Assembly (NCBI GenBank): GCA_031555145.1 | Contig: JAVBUR010000009.1 | Location: forward strand, 1-60,087 | Source: JAJDIA01 sp031555145 | GTDB lineage: Bacteria; Bacteroidota; Bacteroidia; Bacteroidales; Tannerellaceae | DNA: 60,087 nt | Direction: 5' to 3' | In this document: piece by piece, positions 24,233 to 33,285 of the stretch | How the letters are laid out: each line of letters begins with the position of its first letter | Position numbering within the stretch: the first letter of the stretch is position 1 | Translations under genes and position numbers: made by a program | Notes under the pieces: model-generated | What the model was told of the DNA's origin: nothing | Seen by the model: only the letters and a program-made list of their open reading frames with translations | Databases searched by the model: none

Positions 24233-26839
24233 ATGAAAGTAAAAGGAATGCTTTGTGTCGCAACCGCCTTTCTGTTGCTGGTTGCCTGCCAAACGAAGAA
24301 GTACGACTACCCGTTCCAGAACCCCGATCTGCCGGTCGAAGAACGGATCGACAATCTCCTGAGTTTGCTCACCCTGGAAGAAAAGATCCAGCAGATGATG
24401 AACCAGACCCAGGCCATCGAACGCCTCGGTATCCCCGAATACGACTGGTGGAACGAAGCCCTCCACGGCGTAGCCCGTGCCGGACAGGCGACCGTCTTCC
24501 CGCAATCGATCGCCATGGCGGCTACTTTCGATGAAGCGGCTCTGCTGGAAACCTTCGGCATGGTGAGCGATGAAGCCCGCGCCAAGTATCACCAGTATCA
24601 GAAGGATAAGGAATACGACCGCTACAAAGGCCTTACTTTCTGGACGCCCAATATCAACATCTTCCGCGACCCACGATGGGGACGGGGCATGGAAACCTAC
24701 GGCGAAGATCCGTTCCTGACCGAACGTATGGGCCTGGCTGTAGTGCGCGGACTCCAGGGCGACGATCCTAACTACTTCAAGACCCACGCCTGTGCCAAGC
24801 ACTACGCCGTGCATAGTGGACCGGAGTGGAACCGTCACGAATTCAACGCCGAAGCCACGCCCCGCGACTTGTGGACTACTTACCTCCCGGCTTTCGAAGC
24901 CCTTGTGACCGAAGGGCACGTGCAGGAAGTAATGTGTGCCTACAATCGTTTCGAAGGCCAGCCTTGCTGCAGCAGCGACAAACTGTTGATCGACATCCTC
25001 CGCAACAGCTGGGGATACGAAGATATTATCCTTAGTGACTGCGGCGCTATCGACGACTTCTGGCGAAAAGACTCACGCACTCCGCGGCACGAAACCCACG
25101 AGAGCGCTGCGTCGGCCTCGACGGATGCCGTCCTCCACGGTACCGACCTTGAATGTGGCGGCAGTTACCGTGCGCTGAAGAAAGCCCTCGAAGAAGGCAT
25201 GCTGACGGAAGCCGACCTCGACGTGTCGCTCCGCCGCCTCTTCCGTGGTCGCTTCGAACTAGGTATGTTTGACCCCGACGAACGTGTACCGTATGCCAGC
25301 ATCCCTTACAGTGTCGTGGAAAGCCCCGCACATGTGGCTCAGGCATTGGAGATGGCTCGCAAAAGTATCGTCCTGCTCAAGAACAAAGACAATGCACTGC
25401 CGCTGAATAAAGAAATCAAGAAGATCGCCGTCGTAGGCCCGAACGCAGCCGACTCTGTCATGTTGTGGGCAAACTACAACGGATTTCCCTCGCATACGGT
25501 GACGATCCTCGACGGTATCCGTGCTAAAGCGCCGGGTGCCGAAGTGCTCTATGAACTGGGCTGCAACCATACCGCCAACGACCTCTTGAAAGACCTCGGA
25601 GGCCATATTACCTCCGAAACCGGACAGGGCTTTGCTGCTACCTACTATAATAATGTTGACTTCGAAGGTGACCCCGTTCATCAGGGATTGGCGAAGGAAC
25701 TGCACTTCACCACCGGTGGCAACACACAGTTCGCCCCGAACGTGAACCTAACCAACTTCACCTCTCGCTATACGGGTGTGTTCGATTCGCCTGTCACCGG
25801 AGAGATCGAACTTGTGATCTCGGGCAACGACGGTGTCCGCCTGCTTGTCGACAAGGATACCCTCTTCCATGTATGGGGCAATGAATACGGCGCCGGAAAG
25901 GTGTGTAAACTCCAGGCTGAGAAGGGAAAGAAATACCCCATCACCATCGAATACATGCAGAAACTGGGCGAAGCAACGCTGAACTTCACTATTGGCGTGC
26001 GTGAACCGGTCGACTATGCCGCGACAACTTCGAAGGTAAAGGATGCCGATGTGATCGTATTCGTAGGTGGTATCTCCCCCCGCCTCGAAGGCGAAGAGAT
26101 GCCGGTCGATGCCGATGGTTTCCGCAAGGGCGACCGTACCAACATCGAACTTCCGACCGTACAGAAAGAAATGATCAAGGCGCTCAAAGCCACCGGTAAG
26201 CCGGTCGTTTACGTGGTGTGTACCGGTAGTGCCCTCGCCCTCAACTGGGAAGAAGCCAATGTAGATGCCATCGTGAACGCCTGGTATGGCGGACAGCAGG
26301 GCGGAACGGCTGTAGCCGACGTGCTCTTCGGCGACTACAACCCTGCCGGACGCCTGCCGGTGACCTTCTATACCTCTGTCGACCAACTTCCCGACTTCCA
26401 GGACTACAGTATGCAAGGACGCACCTACCGCTATATGACGCAAAAGCCGCTCTATCCCTTCGGCTACGGACTGAGCTACACCACGTTCGACTATCAGCAT
26501 GCGAAACTGGCTTCGGATAAGGTGGGCAGCAATGATCTCGTCACCCTTACGTTCGAAGTAGCTAATACCGGTCGGATGGATGGCGACGAAGTCGTACAGC
26601 TCTACGTCAAGAACCCGAACGACCCTGCCGGTCCTATCAAAGCCATGAAAGCCTTCAGGCGCATCCATGTCAAGGCCGGTACCAGCCAGTCTGTCACCTT
26701 CCAACTCGAACCGAAAGCTTTCTGGTCGTTCAACGATCAGACCCAGTCGATGGAAGTACGTCCCGGCACCTACCAGCTCCTCTACGGCGGCTCGTCCGAC
26801 GACCAGGCGCTGAAGTCGCTGGCGGTAGAGATACAGTAA
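24233..26839 (+). CDS. GH3 beta-xylosidase/glucosidase lipoprotein with PA14 insert
   Basis: Family 3 exo-glycosidase with a lipoprotein signal (LLLVACQ, Cys20), so anchored in the periplasm or at the cell surface. The catalytic barrel (about 35-340) has the WWNEALHGVARAG block typical of the xylosidase/glucosidase branch and nucleophile Asp269 in IILSDCGAI. The alpha/beta sandwich is split by a PA14-type carbohydrate-binding domain (about 460-590, TGQGFAATYYNN onward). A fibronectin type III-like domain closes the protein (about 770-860). Length is 868 residues. Whether it prefers xylosides, glucosides or another beta-linkage cannot be told. A long bidirectional hairpin follows. Confidence 0.9.
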   Translation: MKVKGMLCVATAFLLLVACQTKKYDYPFQNPDLPVEERIDNLLSLLTLEEKIQQMMNQTQAIERLGIPEYDWWNEALHGVARAGQATVFPQSIAMAATFDEAALLETFGMVSDEARAKYHQYQKDKEYDRYKGLTFWTPNINIFRDPRWGRGMETYGEDPFLTERMGLAVVRGLQGDDPNYFKTHACAKHYAVHSGPEWNRHEFNAEATPRDLWTTYLPAFEALVTEGHVQEVMCAYNRFEGQPCCSSDKLLIDILRNSWGYEDIILSDCGAIDDFWRKDSRTPRHETHESAASASTDAVLHGTDLECGGSYRALKKALEEGMLTEADLDVSLRRLFRGRFELGMFDPDERVPYASIPYSVVESPAHVAQALEMARKSIVLLKNKDNALPLNKEIKKIAVVGPNAADSVMLWANYNGFPSHTVTILDGIRAKAPGAEVLYELGCNHTANDLLKDLGGHITSETGQGFAATYYNNVDFEGDPVHQGLAKELHFTTGGNTQFAPNVNLTNFTSRYTGVFDSPVTGEIELVISGNDGVRLLVDKDTLFHVWGNEYGAGKVCKLQAEKGKKYPITIEYMQKLGEATLNFTIGVREPVDYAATTSKVKDADVIVFVGGISPRLEGEEMPVDADGFRKGDRTNIELPTVQKEMIKALKATGKPVVYVVCTGSALALNWEEANVDAIVNAWYGGQQGGTAVADVLFGDYNPAGRLPVTFYTSVDQLPDFQDYSMQGRTYRYMTQKPLYPFGYGLSYTTFDYQHAKLASDKVGSNDLVTLTFEVANTGRMDGDEVVQLYVKNPNDPAGPIKAMKAFRRIHVKAGTSQSVTFQLEPKAFWSFNDQTQSMEVRPGTYQLLYGGSSDDQALKSLAVEIQ

Positions 26840-26891
26840 ACATACGCAAGTCTATACATAAAGTACCCAGCGATCACCTACAAAAGATTAA

Positions 26892-26938
26892 AATCTGATT
26901 GAACTTGAAAGCGCCTCGCTTTCAAGTTCAATCAGATT
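26892..26938. terminator. Perfect 22-bp hairpin between convergent genes
   Basis: Arms at 26892-26913 and 26917-26938 are perfectly complementary over 22 bp around the 3-nt loop CCT. It lies between the convergent GH3 and ald genes and probably terminates both. The stem is much longer than most intrinsic terminators. Confidence 0.8.
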
Positions 26939-26946
26939 GAAACGCT

Positions 26947-28053
26947 TCAGTAGGGCAGTGGCTGATAAGGCAGCCCAAAGGCGGCGGCGACGGCTTCATA
27001 GACGATACGGCCGTTGATGATGTTTAGCCCGAGCTTGAGGCCGGGGTCTTCGCGGCAGGCTTGCGACCAGCCCAGGTTCGCCAGTTTGATGGCGTAGGGC
27101 AGGGTGGCGTTGGTAAGCGCCAGCGTAGATGTCTGGGCAACGGCTCCAGGAATATTGGCTACACAGTAGTGCAGCACATCATCCACGTAATAGGTCGGTT
27201 CGGCATGCGTAGTCGGGTGGGAGGTTTCGAAGCAACCACCCTGGTCGATGGAAACGTCCACCAACACACTGCCCTTGCGAAGCAGTTTCAACATGTCGCG
27301 TGTGATCACATGCGGCGCCTTGGCTCCGGGGATCAGCACAGCTCCTATTACCAGGTCGGTCGACGGTAACTCCTGCTCGATATTGTGGGCGGAAGAATAC
27401 AACGTGTTGATATTGGCCGGCATCACCTCACTCAGGTAGCGTAGGCGGGGCAGGGAAATATCCGTCACCGTCACATCGGCGCCCATACCGGCGGCCATCA
27501 GGGCGGCGTTATAACCAACTACACCTCCGCCCAGCACCAACACTTTAGCGGGTTTCACCCCCGGCACACCACCCAGCAGGATGCCTTTACCTCCCTGCGG
27601 ACGTTCCAGGAAGCGGGCACCTTCCTGTACCGACATACGCCCGGCCACTTCACTCATCGGGATCAACAACGGCAGCGAACGGTTGTCGCTCTCCACCGTC
27701 TCATAGGCCAGGCAGGCAGCACCGCTCTCCATCATGGCCTGTGTCAGTTTCTCTTCGGAGGCAAAATGGAAATAGGTAAATATCAGTTGCCCTTTACGCA
27801 CCAACGGATATTCGTAAGCGATAGGTTCCTTTACTTTGATGATCATTTCAGCCGTGGCATACACGTCTTCAATGCCAGGTAGTAGCACGACACCGGCCTG
27901 TTCATAGGCTTCGTCTTCGAAGCCGCTGTTCTGGCCTGCCATGTGTTGCACATACACGGTATGACCGTGTTTCACTAATTCCTTGGCGCCACCGGGCGTA
28001 AGAGCTACCCGGTTCTCATTGTTCTTGATCTCTTTTGGTACTCCGATAATCAT
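26947..28053 (-). CDS. ald: Alanine dehydrogenase
   Basis: NAD-dependent interconversion of L-alanine and pyruvate plus ammonium in the cytosol. The 368-residue length is standard. Key residues align by number with characterised enzymes: Arg15, Lys75 (VKEP context) and His96 (TYFHFA), with the Rossmann motif GGGVVGYNAALMAAGMGADV (about 172-191) and the SIDQGGCFETS block (about 267-277). It stands alone, convergent with GH3 and downstream of nothing on its strand. No perfect -7 box is seen upstream; the nearest candidate (TAATTTG near 28104) is one base short. Confidence 0.96.
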   Translation of the reverse strand: MIIGVPKEIKNNENRVALTPGGAKELVKHGHTVYVQHMAGQNSGFEDEAYEQAGVVLLPGIEDVYATAEMIIKVKEPIAYEYPLVRKGQLIFTYFHFASEEKLTQAMMESGAACLAYETVESDNRSLPLLIPMSEVAGRMSVQEGARFLERPQGGKGILLGGVPGVKPAKVLVLGGGVVGYNAALMAAGMGADVTVTDISLPRLRYLSEVMPANINTLYSSAHNIEQELPSTDLVIGAVLIPGAKAPHVITRDMLKLLRKGSVLVDVSIDQGGCFETSHPTTHAEPTYYVDDVLHYCVANIPGAVAQTSTLALTNATLPYAIKLANLGWSQACREDPGLKLGLNIINGRIVYEAVAAAFGLPYQPLPY

Positions 28054-28178
28054 TCGTGTAGATTTAGTTGGTTAATTGATTGACGTAAGTTATTTACGCC
28101 GGCAAATTAGGAAAAAATCTGACAAAATGTTACAGGATAGTCGAAAAAAAGCGGATTCCACTCAAAATAATAGCAAAA

Positions 28179-28216
28179 AGCCAATAGCCAGGCGCGTTCG
28201 CACCTGGTTATTGGCT
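28179..28216 (-). terminator. secA intrinsic terminator
   Basis: A 14-bp stem (28179-28192 with 28203-28216, one G:U pair) followed on the minus strand by a TTTTT run. It begins 20 nt after the secA stop. Confidence 0.85.
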
Positions 28217-28236
28217 GAATATGCTAGCGGAATGGC

Positions 28237-31200
28237 TTACAGCCCTTGTCCGTGGCAGGATTTGTATTTCTTACCGCTGCCACAGGGACAGGGATCGTTG
28301 CGACCGACTTTCTTTTCGGTGCGGATCGGTTCCATCCGTTGGGGTGGTTGTTGCGGTTGCGGCATGTTGGGGTTGGCGCCCGGTTCGGGAGCGTGTCCTC
28401 CGCCGATTTCGGCTTTCTCCGTACGGTAGCGGCTCATGTCGGTACGACGTTCGGGGGAAGCGTGTTGCAGGGCGATCTTGCGGGAAGCGGCAGCGGCGGC
28501 CTGCTGCTGGGCGGCACGGCGTTGCTGGTCTTCGGGTGATTCTTCGCGTACGGGAATCTGTCCGCGCATCAGGACGGCTACCGTCTTACGGTTCATCGCG
28601 TCGACCATCGTCTTGAACAGGTTGTACGATTCGAGCTTGTAGATCAACAACGGGTCTTTGTTCTCGTAGCTGGCGTTCTGTACCGAGTGGCGCAGTTCAT
28701 CCATTTCACGCAGGTGTTCCTTCCAGGATTCGTCGATGGTGTGCAGGACGATGGATTTCTGGAATGACTTGGCGATGACCTTACTTTCCGTATCGTAGGC
28801 TTCCTTGAGGTTGGTCGAGATGTTGTACATCCGCTTACCGTCGGTGATGGGGATAAGGATGTTTTCGTACATCGCGCCCTGGTTCTCGAATACCTGTTTG
28901 ATGACCGGGTTGGCGACCTGGATCAACCGTTCCTGGCGGCGCTTGAAGGTAGCCAGTACTTCGTTGAAGAGGGTATCGACCATGTCCTGGTCTTTGGTAG
29001 ACTTGAATGCCTCTTCGGTGAACGGCGACTCGATGGCGAACGAACGGAATACTTCCATCTTGAAGCCTTCGAAGTCCTTGCTGTCGGCATGTTGTTCGAC
29101 AATGGCGGTGGTGGTATCGTAGATCGTGTTCAGTACGTCCAGGCCGATACGCTCACCCATTAGGGCGTGGCGACGACGGGTGTAGATCACGTTACGTTGC
29201 GAGTTCATGACGTTGTCGTAGTCGAGCAGGCGTTTACGGATACCGAAGTTGTTTTCTTCCACCTTCTTCTGGGCGCGTTCCACGGATTTGTTCAGCATGG
29301 AGTGTTCGAGTACTTCGCCTTCCTTGAAGCCCATGCGGTCCATCAGGCCGGCAATCTTTTCGGAGGCAAAGAGACGCATCAGGTCGTCTTCCAACGAAAC
29401 GAAGAACACAGACGAACCCGGGTCACCCTGACGACCGGCACGACCACGCAACTGGCGGTCGACACGGCGGCTTTCGTGGCGTTCGGTACCGATGATGGCT
29501 AAACCACCGGCGGTTTTTACTTCGGGCGACAGCTTGATGTCAGTACCACGACCGGCCATGTTGGTAGCGATGGTTACCGTTCCGCTTTGTCCGGCCTGGG
29601 CTACGATATCAGCCTCACGCTGGTGCAGCTTCGCATTTAATACATTATGTTGGATCTTCCGGATGGTAAGCATACGGCTGAGCAATTCGGAGATTTCGAC
29701 CGATGTCGTACCTACCAGTACCGGACGTCCGGCGTTGACCAACTCGTTGATCTCATCAATTACGGCGTTATACTTCTCGCGTTTGGTCTTGTAGATACGG
29801 TCGTTCATGTCCTTACGGGAAATCGGGCGGTTGGTGGGGATTACTACCACATCCAACTTATAGATATCCCAGAATTCACCGGCTTCCGTTTCAGCTGTAC
29901 CGGTCATACCAGCCAGCTTGTGATACATACGGAAATAGTTCTGGAGCGTGATGGTAGCGAAGGTCTGTGTGGCGGCTTCCACCTTGACACGTTCCTTGGC
30001 TTCGATAGCCTGGTGGAGCCCGTCGGAATAGCGGCGGCCTTCCATGATACGGCCGGTCTGTTCGTCTACGATCATGACCTTGTTGTCGATTACCACATAC
30101 TCGTCGTCCTTTTCGAACAGGGTATAGGCTTTCAGCAACTGGTTGATGGTATGTACGCGTTCGCTCTTAACGGAGTAGTTGGCGAGGATTTCGTCTTTGT
30201 TGGCCTGCTTGTCTTCGTCGCTTCCCTGGAAGTTATCCAATTGGGAGAGTTCGGACGCGATATCGGGCAGGACGAAGAACTGCGGGTCGTCCGACTTGCC
30301 GGTCAGCAGGTCGATACCCTTGTCGGTCAGCTCGATGGTGTTATTCTTTTCATCAATCACGAAGTAGAGTTCTTCGGTGACGATGTGCATATTGCGCATA
30401 TTGTTCTCCATGTAGATGCCTTCGGTTTTCAGCATCTGCGTTTTCACGCCTTCTTCGCTCAGGAACTTGATCAGCGCCTTGTTGCGGGGGTATCCCTTGA
30501 ATGAACGATAGAGCAGGAAGGAACCGTCTTCGCGTTCTTTCTGGTCGTTGCTGGCCATTTTTTGTTTGGCTTCAATCAGCAGTTTGGTGGCGAGGTTCTT
30601 CTGGGCGTTCACGACGATCTCCACGTTCGGGCGGAACTGTTCGAAGAGTTGTTCTTCGCCACGGGGGATCGGACCGGAGATGATCAACGGCGTACGGGCA
30701 TCGTCGATCAATACGGAGTCGACCTCATCGACGATGGCGTAGTTGTGCTTACGTTGCACCAAGTCGCTGGGGTTGATGGCCATATTGTCGCGCAGGTAGT
30801 CGAAACCGAATTCGTTGTTTGTACCGAAGGTGATGTCGGCTTCGTAGGCCTTGCGGCGTTCGTCGGAGTTGGGTTGGTGCTTGTCGATACAGTCGACCGA
30901 CAGGCCGTGGAACATATAGAGCGGCCCCATCCATTCGGAGTCACGTTTGGAGAGGTAGTCGTTCACCGTTACCACATGTACGCCGTTACCGGTGAGGGCG
31001 TTGAGGAATACGGGCAGTGTAGCCACCAGCGTTTTCCCTTCCCCTGTCGCCATTTCGGCGATCTTCCCTTTGTGGAGTACCACACCCCCGAAGAGCTGTA
31101 CATCGTAGTGCACCATGTCCCAGGTGATTTCGTTACCACCGGCGATCCAGTGGTTGCGGAAGTAGGCTTTGTCACCTTCGATGCGGATGAAGTCGTGTTT

Positions 31201-31620
31201 GGCGGCCAGGTCGCGGTCGAACTGCGTGGCAGTCAACTCTATTTCTTCGTTTTCTTTCAGACGGCGGGCGGTATCCTTTACAATGGCAAATACCTCCGGC
31301 TGTACGTCCTGGAGTACGATTTCCAGTTTCTCAGTGATCTGTTTCTCTATCTTATCGACTTCGGCCCAGATGGCTTCGCGTTCTTCCAGTTCTTTTTCTT
31401 CGATGCTTTTGCGGAGTTCTTCGACCTGTGCGCGTTCGTCGGCTACGTAGTCGCGAATCTGTTGCTTGATGGCTTCCGTCCGACCGCGCAGTTCGTCGTG
31501 GCTGAGTTTCTCGATCTTCGGGTAGATGGCTTTGACCTTCTCAACAAAGGGCGTGATTTCTTTCAAATCTCGCTGCGACTTGTTGCCGAACAGCGACGTC
31601 ATAAATTCATTAAATCCCAT
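28237..31620 (-). CDS. secA: Preprotein translocase ATPase SecA
   Basis: Motor ATPase that drives unfolded preproteins through SecYEG. The 1127-residue protein is longer than the ~900 of proteobacterial SecA, as usual in Bacteroidetes, which have an insertion in the N-terminal half. Visible are the Walker A region MATGEGKTLVATLPV (about 186-200), the DEAD-type VDEVDSVLIDDART, the second helicase domain with NMAGRGTDIKLSPEVK and RQLRGRAGRQGDPGSS, a Pro/Gln-rich linker (about 1040-1100) and the C-terminal SEC-C zinc motif CPCGSGKKYKSCHG. It is the last gene of a minus-strand run with upp, the DUF4105 protein and the phosphatase-fold protein, 78 nt after the latter. Confidence 0.97.
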   Translation of the reverse strand: MGFNEFMTSLFGNKSQRDLKEITPFVEKVKAIYPKIEKLSHDELRGRTEAIKQQIRDYVADERAQVEELRKSIEEKELEEREAIWAEVDKIEKQITEKLEIVLQDVQPEVFAIVKDTARRLKENEEIELTATQFDRDLAAKHDFIRIEGDKAYFRNHWIAGGNEITWDMVHYDVQLFGGVVLHKGKIAEMATGEGKTLVATLPVFLNALTGNGVHVVTVNDYLSKRDSEWMGPLYMFHGLSVDCIDKHQPNSDERRKAYEADITFGTNNEFGFDYLRDNMAINPSDLVQRKHNYAIVDEVDSVLIDDARTPLIISGPIPRGEEQLFEQFRPNVEIVVNAQKNLATKLLIEAKQKMASNDQKEREDGSFLLYRSFKGYPRNKALIKFLSEEGVKTQMLKTEGIYMENNMRNMHIVTEELYFVIDEKNNTIELTDKGIDLLTGKSDDPQFFVLPDIASELSQLDNFQGSDEDKQANKDEILANYSVKSERVHTINQLLKAYTLFEKDDEYVVIDNKVMIVDEQTGRIMEGRRYSDGLHQAIEAKERVKVEAATQTFATITLQNYFRMYHKLAGMTGTAETEAGEFWDIYKLDVVVIPTNRPISRKDMNDRIYKTKREKYNAVIDEINELVNAGRPVLVGTTSVEISELLSRMLTIRKIQHNVLNAKLHQREADIVAQAGQSGTVTIATNMAGRGTDIKLSPEVKTAGGLAIIGTERHESRRVDRQLRGRAGRQGDPGSSVFFVSLEDDLMRLFASEKIAGLMDRMGFKEGEVLEHSMLNKSVERAQKKVEENNFGIRKRLLDYDNVMNSQRNVIYTRRRHALMGERIGLDVLNTIYDTTTAIVEQHADSKDFEGFKMEVFRSFAIESPFTEEAFKSTKDQDMVDTLFNEVLATFKRRQERLIQVANPVIKQVFENQGAMYENILIPITDGKRMYNISTNLKEAYDTESKVIAKSFQKSIVLHTIDESWKEHLREMDELRHSVQNASYENKDPLLIYKLESYNLFKTMVDAMNRKTVAVLMRGQIPVREESPEDQQRRAAQQQAAAAASRKIALQHASPERRTDMSRYRTEKAEIGGGHAPEPGANPNMPQPQQPPQRMEPIRTEKKVGRNDPCPCGSGKKYKSCHGQGL

Positions 31621-31698
31621 AATGGTATCTTGTTTTAATTTTTATTCGGTTGATAATTGGGGGAGGAACGCATGGATGCGTCCCGGGGAACGTCGGGC

Positions 31699-33285
31699 TT
31701 ATCTTACCATCAGTTCCCGGAGCGGCAGGCTGAGGGATGCGTTCGGCGGGCGGATCCGCAGTACATACGTCACGCTCGGTGCCACTTCGGTGGCTTTCAC
31801 TTCGCGGTAGATGTGTTGCGGCTTCAGGCCGGTGCCCAGGAATATAAGCGGTGTTTGTACGGCATTGTTGCGTACGACCTTCACTTTTTCTTTGGAGTTT
31901 TCGAGATTGACCTTCCAACCGGGTTGCAGTTCGATGATGAGGTCGCCCCGTCCCTTATGGTACGTGCCCTGGCGGAAGTTGGCGGTGCCTTCGTTCCATT
32001 CGCCGTCGAGCAGGGCGCTGCCGGTGGTGACGTGTTGCACGCCACTGAACTCGTGTACGAATTCGGCTGCCTTATGTTGGATGTCGGCCAGGCTGAGCTT
32101 GGCGTTCTCGATAGCTTTGCGGTTGAGGAAGATCTGGTTGTTGTAATAACCTGTCACCCAGTTGTTCTGCTGGCCGTACAGGTTCATCAGGTACATATTG
32201 AGCAAGGCGATACAGCGCTTGGGATAGAATTCGCCACCACCGAGGGTCAGTCCTTCGGGGTAGTCTTCTTCCGATTTATAATAGCCTGAACCGGTGAATA
32301 TGATCAGGGTATTACGCAGGCCGACCTTCTTGTCGATGGCGTCGAGCAGTTGTTCGAGGTCTTTGTCGAGTTGGTAGTAGGTGTCTTGTATCTCCCGGTT
32401 ATATTCTTTACTCAGCAACGGACGATAGTTGCCGGCGTAGTAGGTGAGCGCGAGCATATCGGGGCAGGAGCGGGTACCGAAAGCGGCATATTCGATAAAT
32501 TGCATCGCCAGCCGGTTCACTTCCTTATTAACCAGCGGGGAAGTCTTGAAGTTGAAATACCCGTCGGACGATTTGGCGATGAAGGTATACTTGAACGGTA
32601 CTTCATCCAGCACGTACGGGAAGGCGTTGTAACGATCGATCGACAGCGACGGCGTCCAGGTCATATTGTCCTGACGGGCGGCCAGTGATTCGGTACCGTT
32701 GTTGTAACGGTCTACATACCAGGGAATGTTTTTATAATAGGTGGTAGTGGCCCACTTACCGTTGTAGTTGTCCATCCAGAAAGCGGCGTTGGCTGCATGG
32801 CCTGCCGAGAGGATGGCGGCTTCCGCTTCCGGAGCAATGGCGTAAACGTCACTGCGTCCCTTGGAGGCTATTTTCAACTCGTCGCCGATGGTAGAACTCA
32901 CCAGGGCCTTGGGCGAGTAGTTGTCTTTGGTATAGTTGCCGAGAAATTCGGGGTCGTTCAGGATGGAGACTTCCCGTTCCTTGTCGAAGTCGTAGGTCTT
33001 ATTGGCGCTGATGCCATTGAAGGCTGGGTTGGCTCCCGTGAACAGGGTGGCAAAGGCGGTCGCCTGGTCGATGTTGGAGAATTCGAAGCGGACATTCTGA
33101 TACACCACCCCTTCGTTCATCAGGCGTTTGAAGCCCCGTTCGCCGAATGTGTTGTAGAAGTAGTCAATGTAATCCCCGCGCAACTGGTCGACCGTGATGC
33201 AAACCACCAGTTTGGGTGCTTGTTGTTGGGCTTCCACGTTGGCGACTGCCAGGAGGACTATAAGCGATGATAGAAACTTTCTCAT
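31699..33285 (-). CDS. Alkaline-phosphatase-superfamily protein, probably catalytically degenerate
   Basis: Exported 528-residue protein (signal peptide about 1-19, ending VEAQ) with the phosphodiesterase/PafA-like branch of the alkaline phosphatase fold: Asp33 in CITVDQLRGDY, a TLFTGANPAFNGI block, and EIQDTYYQLDKDLEQLLDAID. Several positions that hold the nucleophile and metals in active relatives are changed. Gln74 stands where the Thr nucleophile is expected, TYYAGN (281-286) replaces a D-x-x-x-H pair, and TGSGYY (331-336) replaces TADHG. I infer that it is not a working two-metal phosphatase. It overlaps the DUF4105 gene by 4 nt (ATGA) and so is translationally coupled to it. Confidence 0.85.
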   Translation of the reverse strand: MRKFLSSLIVLLAVANVEAQQQAPKLVVCITVDQLRGDYIDYFYNTFGERGFKRLMNEGVVYQNVRFEFSNIDQATAFATLFTGANPAFNGISANKTYDFDKEREVSILNDPEFLGNYTKDNYSPKALVSSTIGDELKIASKGRSDVYAIAPEAEAAILSAGHAANAAFWMDNYNGKWATTTYYKNIPWYVDRYNNGTESLAARQDNMTWTPSLSIDRYNAFPYVLDEVPFKYTFIAKSSDGYFNFKTSPLVNKEVNRLAMQFIEYAAFGTRSCPDMLALTYYAGNYRPLLSKEYNREIQDTYYQLDKDLEQLLDAIDKKVGLRNTLIIFTGSGYYKSEEDYPEGLTLGGGEFYPKRCIALLNMYLMNLYGQQNNWVTGYYNNQIFLNRKAIENAKLSLADIQHKAAEFVHEFSGVQHVTTGSALLDGEWNEGTANFRQGTYHKGRGDLIIELQPGWKVNLENSKEKVKVVRNNAVQTPLIFLGTGLKPQHIYREVKATEVAPSVTYVLRIRPPNASLSLPLRELMVR

